64,000 bases of DNA from Synechococcus sp. MVIR-18-1 (GCF_014279835.1 NZ_CP047942.1:806001-870000), one strand, 5' to 3'. Positions 36,246-45,524 are shown, counted from the stretch's first letter. The notes: generated by a model not told the origin, from the letters alone. Numbers and translations: made by a program.

Positions 36246-36626
36246 TCAGAGAGCCTCAATGGCTTCCATAGCCGGAACGAATTTTTCGTTGTTTTGGTTG
36301 AAATCTGTGCACTCTTGATTCATCGCTTCACTCACCAGCTGGATGGTTTGCGTGGCTTGGGAAGACTTTAGCCAGTCTTTTTGCGACTCCCATTTGTTTG
36401 TTTTGATGGCTGTGGCCACGATGAGATCAGCACGCTCTTGGCTGTAGTCCGCGTGCAGCACTTTGCAGGCTGCGTAAGCCGATTGCCCCACGAGTGCTCG
36501 GCGCATGTCTTGCTCGGACGTTTGGTTGGTCTGGGCTTGTGCGCTACTCCAAAGGATCGCCTGACTCAGCATCAAACCAAGGCTGATCCAGAGCAAATGT
36601 TTGCGGGGCATCATCGGCTTACGCAT
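36246..36626 (-). CDS. Small secreted hypothetical protein
   Basis: A 126-aa protein with a signal peptide (LLWISLGLMLSQAILWSSAQA) and a mature part of about 95 residues containing two Cys (YAACKVLH; MNQECTDF) that may pair. Its ATG overlaps the end of the COQ4-like gene by 8 bp; an ATG 12-15 bp further in would also work. No family recognised. Coupling to the COQ4-like gene could mean co-expression only. Confidence 0.7.
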   Translation of the reverse strand: MRKPMMPRKHLLWISLGLMLSQAILWSSAQAQTNQTSEQDMRRALVGQSAYAACKVLHADYSQERADLIVATAIKTNKWESQKDWLKSSQATQTIQLVSEAMNQECTDFNQNNEKFVPAMEAIEAL

Positions 36627-37299
36627 AGGTTGCGCTGAAAGTCTCGCCTGTGGCCATCGGGATGCCCAGTTCCTCTCTCCATTGGCTCAGCGGTTTCTCC
36701 CAGCCTTCCTCCCAGCGCTGTAAGACGAGGGGCTTGGCCTGCAGGCCGACGCGCTGTCCGTGCGCAATGGCGCGACTGATCGCTTCGTGGTCAGTGGGTT
36801 GAAAACGGAAAGCCTTAAAGCTCGCCAGAAGATTGAGCAGCACATAAGCGGGGAAGCCAATCTGGGTGGCGGTGATCGCCAACACGGCAGACTCCCCCTG
36901 CGCCTGGGTGTTGAGCCCAGCGATCACGTGATGGATGTCATGGGTGGTAGCGATGCGTTGGGTGAGCCAAAGGGCTTCTGTGCTCGTGTCTCGAGGACGA
37001 AAAAAGTCGGCGTCGTAATTCAAGCGGCGAATCATTCCCGCATAGGCCCAGCCCAGTGTTCCTTCCGGAAGCAACTCCAGCGTCTCAATGTTTGGTTGAA
37101 AGGCTGGGAAGCGCTGGTCCATCATCTCGGCACCGCCAGGTAAGGCCTTAAAGCGCGCGATCGAAACATCCATGGCCTCACTGTCGAGGAAGTTGTCGAT
37201 CAGGTCACCCACCCCATTGAGTGCACCTTCGGTGACAGCAATCTCGCGCAGGATGCGCAAATTTTTAATGGAGCGCAGCAGTTCTCGGGTTCGTGGCAT
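36619..37299 (-). CDS. COQ4-like protein
   Basis: A 226-aa protein carrying the COQ4 signature HDxxH-(x11)-E in THDIHHVIAGLNTQAQGES (about residues 118-136), the metal site of eukaryotic COQ4, which acts in ubiquinone head-group processing. Other segments (LGWAYAGMIRRLNYDADFF) also fit the family. Cyanobacteria make plastoquinone rather than ubiquinone, so the role is unclear; a quinone, carotenoid or lipid link is possible. The gene overlaps the upstream MFS gene by 35 bp and the following secreted-protein gene by 8 bp. Confidence 0.8.
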   Translation of the reverse strand: MPRTRELLRSIKNLRILREIAVTEGALNGVGDLIDNFLDSEAMDVSIARFKALPGGAEMMDQRFPAFQPNIETLELLPEGTLGWAYAGMIRRLNYDADFFRPRDTSTEALWLTQRIATTHDIHHVIAGLNTQAQGESAVLAITATQIGFPAYVLLNLLASFKAFRFQPTDHEAISRAIAHGQRVGLQAKPLVLQRWEEGWEKPLSQWREELGIPMATGETFSATYA

Positions 37300-38683
37300 C
37301 TAAGGGTTCCTCAATCGGACTCGCACTCAAATTTGGCTTGTAGCGGGGACGGACGGCCTTTAAAAGGGGCACCACCGCTAAACAGGTGCCAGCCATCAAC
37401 AACCAAAGCACCAAGCCGTGACCCTGGTGGTCGAGAAGGACACCTGCAAGCAGAGGAGCTGCGATGGCACTGATCGCAAAGCACTGCGAGAACAAGGCCA
37501 TCGCTAAACCGCGATGTTGGAGTGGTGTCTCTTCCACCATGGCCTCTGCCGCAGTAGGTAAAAAAGCCGCCTCCCCAAAGGCGATCGGAACCATCGCAAG
37601 CGCAATCAGGCTGCTGCCTCCCGACCAAAGCGCGGACCCAGCCAAAAGCAGGCAGCCAGTAATGAATCCGAGCAGACCCATGCCGAGGCCAAAACGCAGA
37701 CTTCGCTTTGCAACCCAGTTGCCGATGGGCCACTGAAGCACCATCAACAGAAGAAGCTGCCAAGCAATCAAGCCGCCGCTGGACGTTTCGCTGAGCGGTG
37801 CGCGCGCCAGTCCCCCTCGCACCATGTCGAGGGGGAGGGCGCTTTGCATTAGAGACACAATTCCAGTGGCGATCACGCTCACAACCAGCACTGGAATGAG
37901 GGGCAGAAGCCAGCGCCAATCTGCCTCTGAGTTGGCTTTCGCTTCTGTCTTGGTGTCTCCGTTCGGCGCCGACTCAGCCTTGAGTTTGTGGTTGTTGGTT
38001 GTCGCGGCGCTGGCATGCAATAGCGCTGCCCGTCCATCTGGTAGCGGCGTGAGCAACAACACCACGAGCATGCTCAATACGGCCGCGGCCTCCACCGCGT
38101 AAACCATCCTGATCATCTCCATGGAGGACAGCACCGCACCAAGTAAGGCGCCAGTGGCGACTCCTAAGGCGTCTGCGCTGCGCGCGAGAGCGTAACCGCG
38201 GCTGGAATTGAAACCGCTGCAGCTCAAGGGAACGGCCAATTCAATCGCAGGGAAATAAAGGCCGGCCGCCAAACCGATCAGCAACTGTCCAACGAGGTAT
38301 CCGTTGAAGCCTGTGGCCTGAAACAGCACTAAATCCGCCATCAAGGCGAGTAGGGCAGCCGCTCGGACTGGCCATGAGCAGGTCAGCCCGCGGTCCAGCA
38401 AGACACCACTCAGCAACCTCGCCACCGTGCCGATTAAGGCAGAGGCCGCTAACCCCTGACTCACTTGCACTGCCGTGAAGCTGGCCTGGTGAAACACAAT
38501 CGGTGTCAGATAGATGACACCACCCGCTCCAAAAGAGGCGAGCAGGCGAATGAACGCCACTTCTTGCAAAGGTGCGGGAAACTGGTTCCACCAGTGGACT
38601 GGTCTTGGCCTTGCGAAGACGCTCAACAGGACTGCGATTAGCTGCAGGTTGTGTATGCAGTCTGCTGTTTTTTGGCGTCTCAC
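37265..38683 (-). CDS. Major facilitator superfamily transporter
   Basis: An MFS protein of up to 472 aa with about 12 helices split by a charged loop (residues 230-265, HKLKAESAPNGDTKTEAKA). The first helix starts at AFIRLLASFGAGGVIYLTP, and an MFS loop signature appears in ARLLSGVLLDRGL. Substrate unknown. The start is unresolved: GTG 38683 lies 111 bp inside the divergent hydrolase frame, whereas TTG 38626, TTG 38569 or GTG 38560 reduce or remove the overlap. The 3' end overlaps the COQ4-like gene, suggesting a three-gene operon. Confidence 0.85.
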   Translation of the reverse strand: MRRQKTADCIHNLQLIAVLLSVFARPRPVHWWNQFPAPLQEVAFIRLLASFGAGGVIYLTPIVFHQASFTAVQVSQGLAASALIGTVARLLSGVLLDRGLTCSWPVRAAALLALMADLVLFQATGFNGYLVGQLLIGLAAGLYFPAIELAVPLSCSGFNSSRGYALARSADALGVATGALLGAVLSSMEMIRMVYAVEAAAVLSMLVVLLLTPLPDGRAALLHASAATTNNHKLKAESAPNGDTKTEAKANSEADWRWLLPLIPVLVVSVIATGIVSLMQSALPLDMVRGGLARAPLSETSSGGLIAWQLLLLMVLQWPIGNWVAKRSLRFGLGMGLLGFITGCLLLAGSALWSGGSSLIALAMVPIAFGEAAFLPTAAEAMVEETPLQHRGLAMALFSQCFAISAIAAPLLAGVLLDHQGHGLVLWLLMAGTCLAVVPLLKAVRPRYKPNLSASPIEEPLDATNPRTAALH

Positions 38684-40218
38684 CGCGTCCGTTGTGGGCT
38701 GCTTCTCAGCTGGAAGTGCAGATCGATGGCACGGTAATTCCCTTTTCTATTGGTGATCTGGCGAAATGGGCGCGGTCTGATGGACGTCACCGCTCCGAAC
38801 TCAGTACTTGGTTTTCGTTGTTGGCGCCCGAGAGTCGAGCAGGCGTTTTGGAGCTGCTTCAGGCTCCAGTGATCCTGGATCGCAGCATGGCGCGCCAGCT
38901 CTTGAACAGCTGGGCTGGCCGGCAATTGTTGGATCAAATTGCTGATTTGGTGCGGGTGGACGACGACACGGAGGGGGTGATTGTGCGTCAAACGATCAAC
39001 GACCTTCTAACCCGACAGCAGCAGGTCTCTAGCTTGGATTTGCTTGAGGCTTTGCCTGCCGAGAGTGTTCGTCTTGATCTCGATCTCTTGCTCGAACTGG
39101 CATCCAGTTGGCGGATGCAACTGGAGCGCCAACAACAATTGGTGCGCAGCCTGGATCGCTCTCCAGTGACGGCCACAGTTTCTGAGCCTGCTGCCGTCTT
39201 TCCTCAGGACGCCGACGCGTTGTTGGAACCGCGCTTGATGTCCTTGGCGGTTCCTCATCGTGAGGAGCCATTGGGGTTTCAGCTCTGGTTGCCTGTGGAG
39301 GGGGCGCCAAAGCGCGAGCAATGGATGGTGCTGATGCCTGGATTAGGCGGCAGCCCAGATCATTTCCGTTGGCTTGGCCGCGGCCTGAGTCGTCGCGGTT
39401 GGGCCGTCTTGGTTCCAGAGCACCCTGGCAGCGATGACGAAGCGGTCCAGGCGCTATTGGAAGGGCGTCTCTCCCCTCCCGGTGCGGAAGTTCTTCCCGC
39501 TCGGCTGAAAGATCTTGATGCCCTGCTTAAGGCCCGCGATCAGGGTGTGTTTCAGGTGCCGGGTCAACGCTTGGTCCTGGCTGGCCACTCCCTGGGTGCC
39601 TTCAGTGCGTTGCTTTCAACCGGTGCCAGTCCTGCTCCAGGTCTTGCGCGGCGTTGTACTTCGGTTTTGCGTGATTTGCCGCTCAGCAACTTGTCACGAC
39701 TGTTGCAGTGTCAGTTGGTGGATGTTGCGTTGCCAAAGCAAGTCGCACCGAAGGGTTTGTCGGCTGTGATTGGCTTCAACAGTTTTGGCAGCCTGCTCTG
39801 GCCTGCTGGTTCTCTTTCGAAAACCGTCAAAGTGCCTGTCTTATTGACTGGCGGCACCCTCGATCTGATCACGCCGCCGATCAGCGAACAGTTGGGATTG
39901 TTATTGGCGATGCCTGCGGATCCTTCCAGCCGCGTTGTGCTTGTGGAGGGGGCGAGTCATTTCTCACCCGTACGCGTTGAGGGGCAGAGGCAAGGCGGAC
40001 GAGGTGAGGATCTCTTTCAGCTGGGAGAAGAGCTCGTGGGTGTGCAGCCGCTCCAGGTGCAAGCGCTGTTGGAGCAGGAAGTGGTGCAGTTTTTAGTGGA
40101 TCAAGAACAGAGCAATGGTGAGCAGCGAACCGCTGCCAAGACGCTGCATTTGAAGCGGGGAGAGCTTCATCTTCATCGGCTCGATCGCGAAGCGGCCTCA
40201 GCCCTGGTGCATCAATAA
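38572..40218 (+). CDS. DUF1400-containing alpha/beta hydrolase, exported
   Basis: A 548-aa protein. After a basic start and a hydrophobic signal segment (LAAGCVCSLLFFGVSPRPLWA) comes a DUF1400-type region (LEVQIDGTVIPFSIGDLAKW, to about residue 200), a helical domain typical of cyanobacterial hydrolases. The catalytic domain has LMPGLGGSPDHFRWLGRGL, nucleophile LVLAGHSLGAFSALLS and a late His in VVLVEGASHFSPV. Starts possible are GTG 38572, TTG 38605 and TTG 38611; the later two avoid most overlap with the MFS gene. It may hydrolyse lipids or secondary metabolites outside the cytoplasm. Confidence 0.85.
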   Translation: MRETGSTSGLVLALRRRSTGLRLAAGCVCSLLFFGVSPRPLWAASQLEVQIDGTVIPFSIGDLAKWARSDGRHRSELSTWFSLLAPESRAGVLELLQAPVILDRSMARQLLNSWAGRQLLDQIADLVRVDDDTEGVIVRQTINDLLTRQQQVSSLDLLEALPAESVRLDLDLLLELASSWRMQLERQQQLVRSLDRSPVTATVSEPAAVFPQDADALLEPRLMSLAVPHREEPLGFQLWLPVEGAPKREQWMVLMPGLGGSPDHFRWLGRGLSRRGWAVLVPEHPGSDDEAVQALLEGRLSPPGAEVLPARLKDLDALLKARDQGVFQVPGQRLVLAGHSLGAFSALLSTGASPAPGLARRCTSVLRDLPLSNLSRLLQCQLVDVALPKQVAPKGLSAVIGFNSFGSLLWPAGSLSKTVKVPVLLTGGTLDLITPPISEQLGLLLAMPADPSSRVVLVEGASHFSPVRVEGQRQGGRGEDLFQLGEELVGVQPLQVQALLEQEVVQFLVDQEQSNGEQRTAAKTLHLKRGELHLHRLDREAASALVHQ

Positions 40219-41231
40219 CGGATGCGTGGATCGAGCACGGCCACCAAGAGATCGACCGCCACGCTCACCATCACGACGAGGGCGGCGATGGCCACAACGA
40301 TGCCTTGGACAACCGGGTAATCGCGTTGGTTGATGCTTTCGTAAAGGCTCATGGCAATGCCTGGCCAGGAGAAGGTCACTTCAATGAGTAGTGCCCCACC
40401 GATGAGCGATGCCACCGTGATGCCTGCAATCGTGAGCACGGGCAGCAGAGCATTGGGCAAGGCGTGGCGCAGTACGACCTGGACTTCGCTCAGTCCACGG
40501 CTCCTCGCCGATTCCACATAATCCGATTTCAAGGTGCGGTTCAGATTGAGCCGTAGGGCGTTCGTGAACACGCCGCTCAAAAGGAGCCCCAAGGTGCAGG
40601 CCGGCAGCACGAGGTGCCGAACGCTTCCTTGCAGGGCAGCCCAATTGCCGCTGATCACGCTGTCAAAGATCAGAAAACCGCTGCCTTCTGGGGGGATCAA
40701 GCTGGGAGGGAATCTGCCGCCAACGGGCAGCCAGCCGAGCATGACCGCAAACACGAGTTGGATGAGCATCGCCGCCCAAAATGGGGGTAATGCGTAGGTG
40801 CCAATGCCGTAGAAGCGGCCGGCGAAGTCAAATTTCCCCTCGGGCCTGGCAATCCCGCTAAACCCCACGGCCAAGCCCAGAACGGCCGCGATGATTAAGG
40901 CGGTGATCCCAAGCTCCAGGCTTGCCGGGAGCGTTTTGCTGATGATCGAACGCACCGACTCGTTATTAATCAGTGCATTGCCTAAATCTCCATGAACCAG
41001 CTTGCTGAGAAAATCAAAATATTGATTCCAGAGCGATTGATCGAGGCCCAGGCTGCTTCTCAGAGCGGCTTTAGCGGCTTCTGGGGCCCTGCTTCCGAGT
41101 ACTGCATCCACCGGGTCTCCCGGCGCGACACGCAGGAGCAGAAAGACCAGGCTGGCAATCAGCCAAAGCATGAGCGGCGCGAGGGCGAGTCGGGTTGCGC
41201 AATAGCGGAAAAGCTCCCTTCCTCGTGCCAT
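40212..41231 (-). CDS. ABC transporter permease, DppB/OppB/NikB family
   Basis: A 339-aa permease with six helices. The family N-terminus LLRVAPGDPVDAVLGSRAPE and the coupling loop DYVESARSRGLSEVQVVLRHALPNALLPVLT (EAA motif) are clear. Such permeases import peptides or nickel. The start codon shares its first base with the binding-protein stop (TAATG). The partner DppC-type permease and ATPases are not next to it in the window. The 3' end overlaps the hydrolase gene by 7 bp. Confidence 0.9.
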   Translation of the reverse strand: MARGRELFRYCATRLALAPLMLWLIASLVFLLLRVAPGDPVDAVLGSRAPEAAKAALRSSLGLDQSLWNQYFDFLSKLVHGDLGNALINNESVRSIISKTLPASLELGITALIIAAVLGLAVGFSGIARPEGKFDFAGRFYGIGTYALPPFWAAMLIQLVFAVMLGWLPVGGRFPPSLIPPEGSGFLIFDSVISGNWAALQGSVRHLVLPACTLGLLLSGVFTNALRLNLNRTLKSDYVESARSRGLSEVQVVLRHALPNALLPVLTIAGITVASLIGGALLIEVTFSWPGIAMSLYESINQRDYPVVQGIVVAIAALVVMVSVAVDLLVAVLDPRIRY

Positions 41232-42841
41232 TAGCGTCGCTCTCCCAGTTGGGCCAGATCCACGAGCCCGTTGCCATTAAAGATCGGAGGGTTTAATCGA
41301 AGCTGACCCCAGGCTTTTGGAGCCACAACCCAGACCGGGAGGTAAGGAGCTCCTTCTGCTGCCATTGCATCCACGGCTCTCAGTTCTTGTAGACGTGCCT
41401 TGCCCTGAAGGCTGTCACTACGGCTTAACGCTGCTTGTAGCCCTGGTTCGGTCCAGAAGGTGCCTCCATCCACGGCCTCACCCTCCTTGCAGATAGTCCC
41501 TTCCGAGCGCTTGCAGCTGAGCAAGGGGGAGAGATAGGCCTCAGGATCTGGATAGGAGCCACCCCAGTCAAGAATCACGGCTTCGAACGATCCTTCGCTG
41601 AGCTGTTTATACACCGTGGTGGACTCCACGCCGTTGAGGGTCATCTGGACGCAATCGGGCAGATCGCGTTTCAGCTGCGCTTGCCAGGTGAGAGCCATCA
41701 AACGATCGGAGGGGACGTTGGTGCGAAACGTGAATGGGACTTGCAAGCGACGCCCTGTGCAGTACCCGGCTTCTTGATACAACTGGCGGGCTGTGGCGAG
41801 GTTGTAGGCGGGCCAGGGCTCTGTTTTTCCTCCCCGCAAACTGGGGGGGATGAGGGACCGTAAGGGCTCTCTTTGGGTGTAGCTCACGCGGGCGCTGATC
41901 AAGCGGCGATCCAGGCTGTGGGCGAGGGCCCGACGCACGGTTTGACGTTGCAGCGGCGGACTATTGGTGCGCAGAGTTACAAAGGTGATGTTCATGGCCG
42001 GACCTTTGCTTTCGAGTAGCAGGGCCTTATCTGCCCGTTCGCTTAGGGCTCGTTTTTGATCTTCATCGATGGAGTTGGAGAGCAATACATCCACCTCGCC
42101 GCTGATCAGGGCTCCAAACAGTGCTGTGGAATTGCTGAGATTGATGAGGTCGAGACCAACATTTTTTGGTGTTGCTCCCCAGTAGTTGCGGAAGGGCAGA
42201 AGACGTTGTTGGGTGTTGCGAAAGCTATTGAGGACGTAGGGCCCCGTTCCTACAAATCGATCATTGAGGAAGCGATCGGCATGGTCGGCGTAGGCCTTTG
42301 GGGAGACGGGGGTGAGATAGGGGGAGGTCAGCAGGCTTTCGATCGAGCTGGAGGGCTGTTTGAGCCGCAGGCGCAGTTCAAAGGGGCTGGGTGCATCGAT
42401 CGCTGCAATGCGATCGTTCAGTAAATAGCGCTGGGAGCCGATGCGAAGGAAGCGCTTCAAGCTGAAGGCCATCGCTTTTGCGTCAAAGCGAGTGCCGTCG
42501 TGGAACAGCACATCGCGGCGTAGAGGGATGGTCAGGCTGAGACCGTCATCACTGAACTGAGGTTTGGATGCAGCCAATTGGGGCTGAAGCTTTCCTTTGG
42601 TGCCTCGGATGTAAAGCGTGTCGCCGAGAGCGCTCAAAACTTGCAAGACCCCTGTCGTGCTCGCCAGTGCTGGATCAAGGGAGGAGATGCGCCCGGCGCT
42701 AGCCACCGTCAGACGCTCGCTTTGGCGTTTGGGCTGGCAGGCGCTTTGGCTGAAGGCAAGGACGAAGCCGATCAACACGCTGGCCTGAAGGCGGGAGCGA
42801 CGGCGATCAGTCACGCAGCGATTCTTGAGATCAACCGCCAT
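41231..42841 (-). CDS. ABC transporter substrate-binding lipoprotein, family 5
   Basis: A 536-aa periplasmic binding protein of the peptide/nickel (SBP_bac_5) family. The signal ends in a lipobox-like FSQSAC, so it is probably lipid anchored. Family segments include TVASAGRISSLDPALAS, LRRDVLFHDGTRFDAKAMAFSLKR split around residue 115, and RALAHSLDRRLISARV. It is translationally coupled to the permease behind it. Ligand unknown. Confidence 0.9.
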   Translation of the reverse strand: MAVDLKNRCVTDRRRSRLQASVLIGFVLAFSQSACQPKRQSERLTVASAGRISSLDPALASTTGVLQVLSALGDTLYIRGTKGKLQPQLAASKPQFSDDGLSLTIPLRRDVLFHDGTRFDAKAMAFSLKRFLRIGSQRYLLNDRIAAIDAPSPFELRLRLKQPSSSIESLLTSPYLTPVSPKAYADHADRFLNDRFVGTGPYVLNSFRNTQQRLLPFRNYWGATPKNVGLDLINLSNSTALFGALISGEVDVLLSNSIDEDQKRALSERADKALLLESKGPAMNITFVTLRTNSPPLQRQTVRRALAHSLDRRLISARVSYTQREPLRSLIPPSLRGGKTEPWPAYNLATARQLYQEAGYCTGRRLQVPFTFRTNVPSDRLMALTWQAQLKRDLPDCVQMTLNGVESTTVYKQLSEGSFEAVILDWGGSYPDPEAYLSPLLSCKRSEGTICKEGEAVDGGTFWTEPGLQAALSRSDSLQGKARLQELRAVDAMAAEGAPYLPVWVVAPKAWGQLRLNPPIFNGNGLVDLAQLGERR

Positions 42842-42866
42842 TCAAACCCTTAAGGCTCTGCCGTAA

Positions 42867-43112
42867 TTATTCGAACTCTTCTGTAAGGGTTGAGATCTGT
42901 TCAAGAGCGACTTCAAACACGGGGCAACCGTGGGGATCGAGAGGCCATTGGCGAATCCAACACCGGTCATGGTCGTCATCGATGCCGATCACTTGAAATG
43001 GACCTTCTCCAGAGCGGAGCTTGATGCAGTCACCTTGATGAAGCGTCATGACAGACCGAGCACTCTGCTGATCGCAGTGTGATCCCAAGGTGAGTGTCAG
43101 TTCGTTCGACAT
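42867..43112 (-). CDS. Small conserved hypothetical protein
   Basis: An 81-aa soluble protein with a beta-rich look: MTLHQGDCIKLRSGEGPFQ, IGIDDDHDRCWIRQWPLD. The layout (GD.I.L....G.F.V..ID.....WIR.WPL) resembles small SH3-like cyanobacterial proteins. ATG 43112 is the start. It is on the same strand as hom and the ABC genes. Function unknown. Confidence 0.7.
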   Translation of the reverse strand: MSNELTLTLGSHCDQQSARSVMTLHQGDCIKLRSGEGPFQVIGIDDDHDRCWIRQWPLDPHGCPVFEVALEQISTLTEEFE

Positions 43113-43224
43113 GAACGGTTGAGAGCACAGATCTGCAAACGCAGATTTGCTCTGTGATAGTTCTTACAACTTTGCCTTATCTCGGGGCTCCACCGCCAGG
43201 GGTGCGTTGGTGATCTGAACCTGC

Positions 43225-44541
43225 TCAAAGACAGCCGAGATGGGCATCCAGGCTTAGAACCCCCTCAATGGCATGAATGGCTTTGAGCGCCGCACTCATT
43301 TGCCCATTGCCAACAACGTGCGTGATCACAACGATTTCAGCTCCCGCATCACTGGCTTCGAGCTGAACGATGGATTGAATAGAGACGTTGTGATCGCCGA
43401 AGCAGCTGCCGATGCGGCCGATCACGCCTGGCGCATTTTCTGTTTTGAAACGCACATAGTTTCGCTGGCTTGTTTGCTCCTTGTTGGCCAGGTGGCAAGC
43501 GCGCCAGCTGGAGGCTGCAAGCAGGGGGTCGAGGTTTCCGTCTGCTGGTTTGAGTTGGCGAATGCCAGCAATGTTGAGGATGTCGGCCACCACGGCCGAA
43601 GCGGTCGGTCCTGAGCCAGCGCCAGGTCCGTAAAACATCACCCTTCCGATCGGATCACCTTCAACCAAAATCGCGTTGTTCACCCCATTCACCCCGGCGA
43701 GGGGGTGGTCATTGGGGACCAGGGTGGGTTGAACGCTCACCGCCAGAGGCAGCGATGTGGGATGGCTGGGGTCGGGTTCCATGCTTTCGGCCACGGCAAG
43801 CAGCTTCACGCCGTAGCCCAACTGGGTGGCGTAATCCACGTCTCTGCTTTGCAGCGTGCTGATCCCTGCCGTATAGATGCCGTTGCGATCAATGGGCCCC
43901 CCGAAGGCCAATCCGGAGAGGATGGCGATTTTGTCGGCGGCATCGAGCCCCTCTACATCTGCGGCTGGGTCGGCTTCGGCATAACCCAGATCCTGGGCGT
44001 CGCGCAGGACAGCGTTGTAATCAGCACCCTCCTCAGCCATCCGACTCAGGATGTAATTGGTGGTGCCATTGATAATTCCGCTCACGCGTTGAATGCGGTT
44101 GCTGCCGAGCGATTGCTTGAGCGGCTCAATGATCGGAATCCCGCCGCCAACGGCGGCTTCAATCAGCACGTAAACACCTGCGGCCGCTGCGGCGGCGGCA
44201 ATCTCTTCGCCATGCCTGGCGATGACCGACTTGTTAGCGGTCACAACCGACTTGCCAGCAGCAATCGCACGCATGATCAGGGTGCGAGCTGGCTCGATGC
44301 CTCCCATCACTTCCACCACAACGTCCACGGCTGGGTCGTCGACGACGGCTTCAGGGGATGTGGTGAGGATGCTTTCGTCTAGAGCAATGGGCCGCGTGCG
44401 GTTTCGATCTCTTACCGCTACACGGACGAGATCCAGATCAGCAATCAGAGGGTGTCTCCCTTCTGGCGTCTGGAGAATGCTTGCCACTCCGGCACCCACA
44501 GTGCCGAGACCGAGAAGGCCAATTCCGATCCGGGTGGACAT
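43225..44541 (-). CDS. hom: Homoserine dehydrogenase
   Basis: The 438-aa enzyme reduces aspartate semialdehyde to homoserine, on the way to threonine and methionine. The NAD(P) site is GIGLLGLGTVGAGVASILQ. Catalytic domain segments: TANKSVIARHGEEIAAAA, SGIINGTTNYILSRM and GYAEADPAADVEGLDAADK. A C-terminal ACT domain (APGVIGRIGSCFGDHNVSI) allows allosteric control by threonine. Length is typical. Confidence 0.97.
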   Translation of the reverse strand: MSTRIGIGLLGLGTVGAGVASILQTPEGRHPLIADLDLVRVAVRDRNRTRPIALDESILTTSPEAVVDDPAVDVVVEVMGGIEPARTLIMRAIAAGKSVVTANKSVIARHGEEIAAAAAAAGVYVLIEAAVGGGIPIIEPLKQSLGSNRIQRVSGIINGTTNYILSRMAEEGADYNAVLRDAQDLGYAEADPAADVEGLDAADKIAILSGLAFGGPIDRNGIYTAGISTLQSRDVDYATQLGYGVKLLAVAESMEPDPSHPTSLPLAVSVQPTLVPNDHPLAGVNGVNNAILVEGDPIGRVMFYGPGAGSGPTASAVVADILNIAGIRQLKPADGNLDPLLAASSWRACHLANKEQTSQRNYVRFKTENAPGVIGRIGSCFGDHNVSIQSIVQLEASDAGAEIVVITHVVGNGQMSAALKAIHAIEGVLSLDAHLGCL

Positions 44542-44577
44542 TGAACAGGTTCCGTTTGTGTCGCTGATCAGCAGACT

Positions 44578-45039
44578 CTATGAATCCATAGCGTCATCGG
44601 TGTTTGTTAGGGCATGAGCCTGGGATTGCATCGCTCGCAAAATGTTCAAAAAGCCGTTGGCTCTTGAGGGGGTCAGGCTTGATTGCAAGCCAGTAGCGGC
44701 AATGAAGTCGGGATTGACGGCGAGAACTTGATCTGGAGTGAGATCACTCATTCCTTTGATCAGTAAGGCAAGCAGCCCTTTGGTGATCAAGGCATCGGAC
44801 TCTCCTTGCCAGCACACGTGGTTGTCCTGGAGAGCGGCATGAATAAACACTTGAGACACGCAACCTTGAACCTTGCGGTCTTCGGTTTGGAGCTCTGCGG
44901 GCATCACGGGGAGCTTTTTCGCCAGCCAGAGCACGTACTCGTAACGCTTGCGTGGGTCTGGCGTGCCGCTAAGCCGATCTGCCAGGCGGTCTAGCTCCTC
45001 GCTTCCGTATTGGCTCGAGGAGCAGCAGGGGTCTGCCAT
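44578..45039 (-). CDS. sufE: SufE-family sulfur acceptor protein
   Basis: A 153-aa SufE protein, which accepts persulfide sulfur from the cysteine desulfurase SufS and passes it to the Fe-S scaffold. The catalytic Cys is in RKVQGCVSQVFIHAAL near residue 60, and KRYEYVLWLAKKLPVMP precedes it. An N-terminal CCSSS is extra. It lies 36 bp upstream of hom on the same strand. Other suf genes are not in the window. Confidence 0.93.
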   Translation of the reverse strand: MADPCCSSSQYGSEELDRLADRLSGTPDPRKRYEYVLWLAKKLPVMPAELQTEDRKVQGCVSQVFIHAALQDNHVCWQGESDALITKGLLALLIKGMSDLTPDQVLAVNPDFIAATGLQSSLTPSRANGFLNILRAMQSQAHALTNTDDAMDS

Positions 45040-45047
45040 GGACGGTT

Positions 45048-45524
45048 TCAGCGATTCAGGCTGGGTTGGCGCACCTTAACCATCAGGCCTGTAAGTCCGA
45101 GCAGGGCAGGTGCCCCCAGCCAGGCGAAAGCCGGCAGCGCGGTGGATTGGTTTTGGGTTTGCACCACCTCGTCCAGCAAGACGCTGCCCTGTCGAATCGG
45201 TAATTCCAAATAGTCGCGATGTCCGGGGCCACCATCCACTTGCAAATCCAAGACGCCTTCAACCAGGCCTGGAAGTATTAAGACCAGTTGTCCATTCGCT
45301 CCGATCTCACCGAGTTCTTCTCCAGGTGTTCCATCGGCATTAAGCAGTCGCACAGCGGCACCTTCAACTGGCTCACCTGTGGAGAAGCTGCTACTGAGCT
45401 CTAATTGGCCATCGAGATAGCGCAGTGAGCTTTCGATTCCATGGGCCTGCGCCTGCTGGCCTGCCATGACTCCCAGACCTAAAGCAGTGCAGGTGACCAG
45501 CAGGCGGCGTGAAAACACGGTCAT
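45048..45524 (-). CDS. Exported hypothetical protein with Ig-like domain and C-terminal anchor
   Basis: A 158-aa protein with a signal peptide ending QQAQA, a beta-rich middle (GEPVEGAAVRLLNADGTPGE; LEELGEIGANGQLVLILPG pattern) and one hydrophobic C-terminal helix (ALPAFAWLGAPALLGLTGLM) followed by basic residues. The mature N-terminus starts with His. The domain resembles carboxypeptidase-regulatory or nickel/cobalt-transporter accessory Ig folds. The function is unknown. It ends 8 bp before sufE. Confidence 0.7.
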   Translation of the reverse strand: MTVFSRRLLVTCTALGLGVMAGQQAQAHGIESSLRYLDGQLELSSSFSTGEPVEGAAVRLLNADGTPGEELGEIGANGQLVLILPGLVEGVLDLQVDGGPGHRDYLELPIRQGSVLLDEVVQTQNQSTALPAFAWLGAPALLGLTGLMVKVRQPSLNR

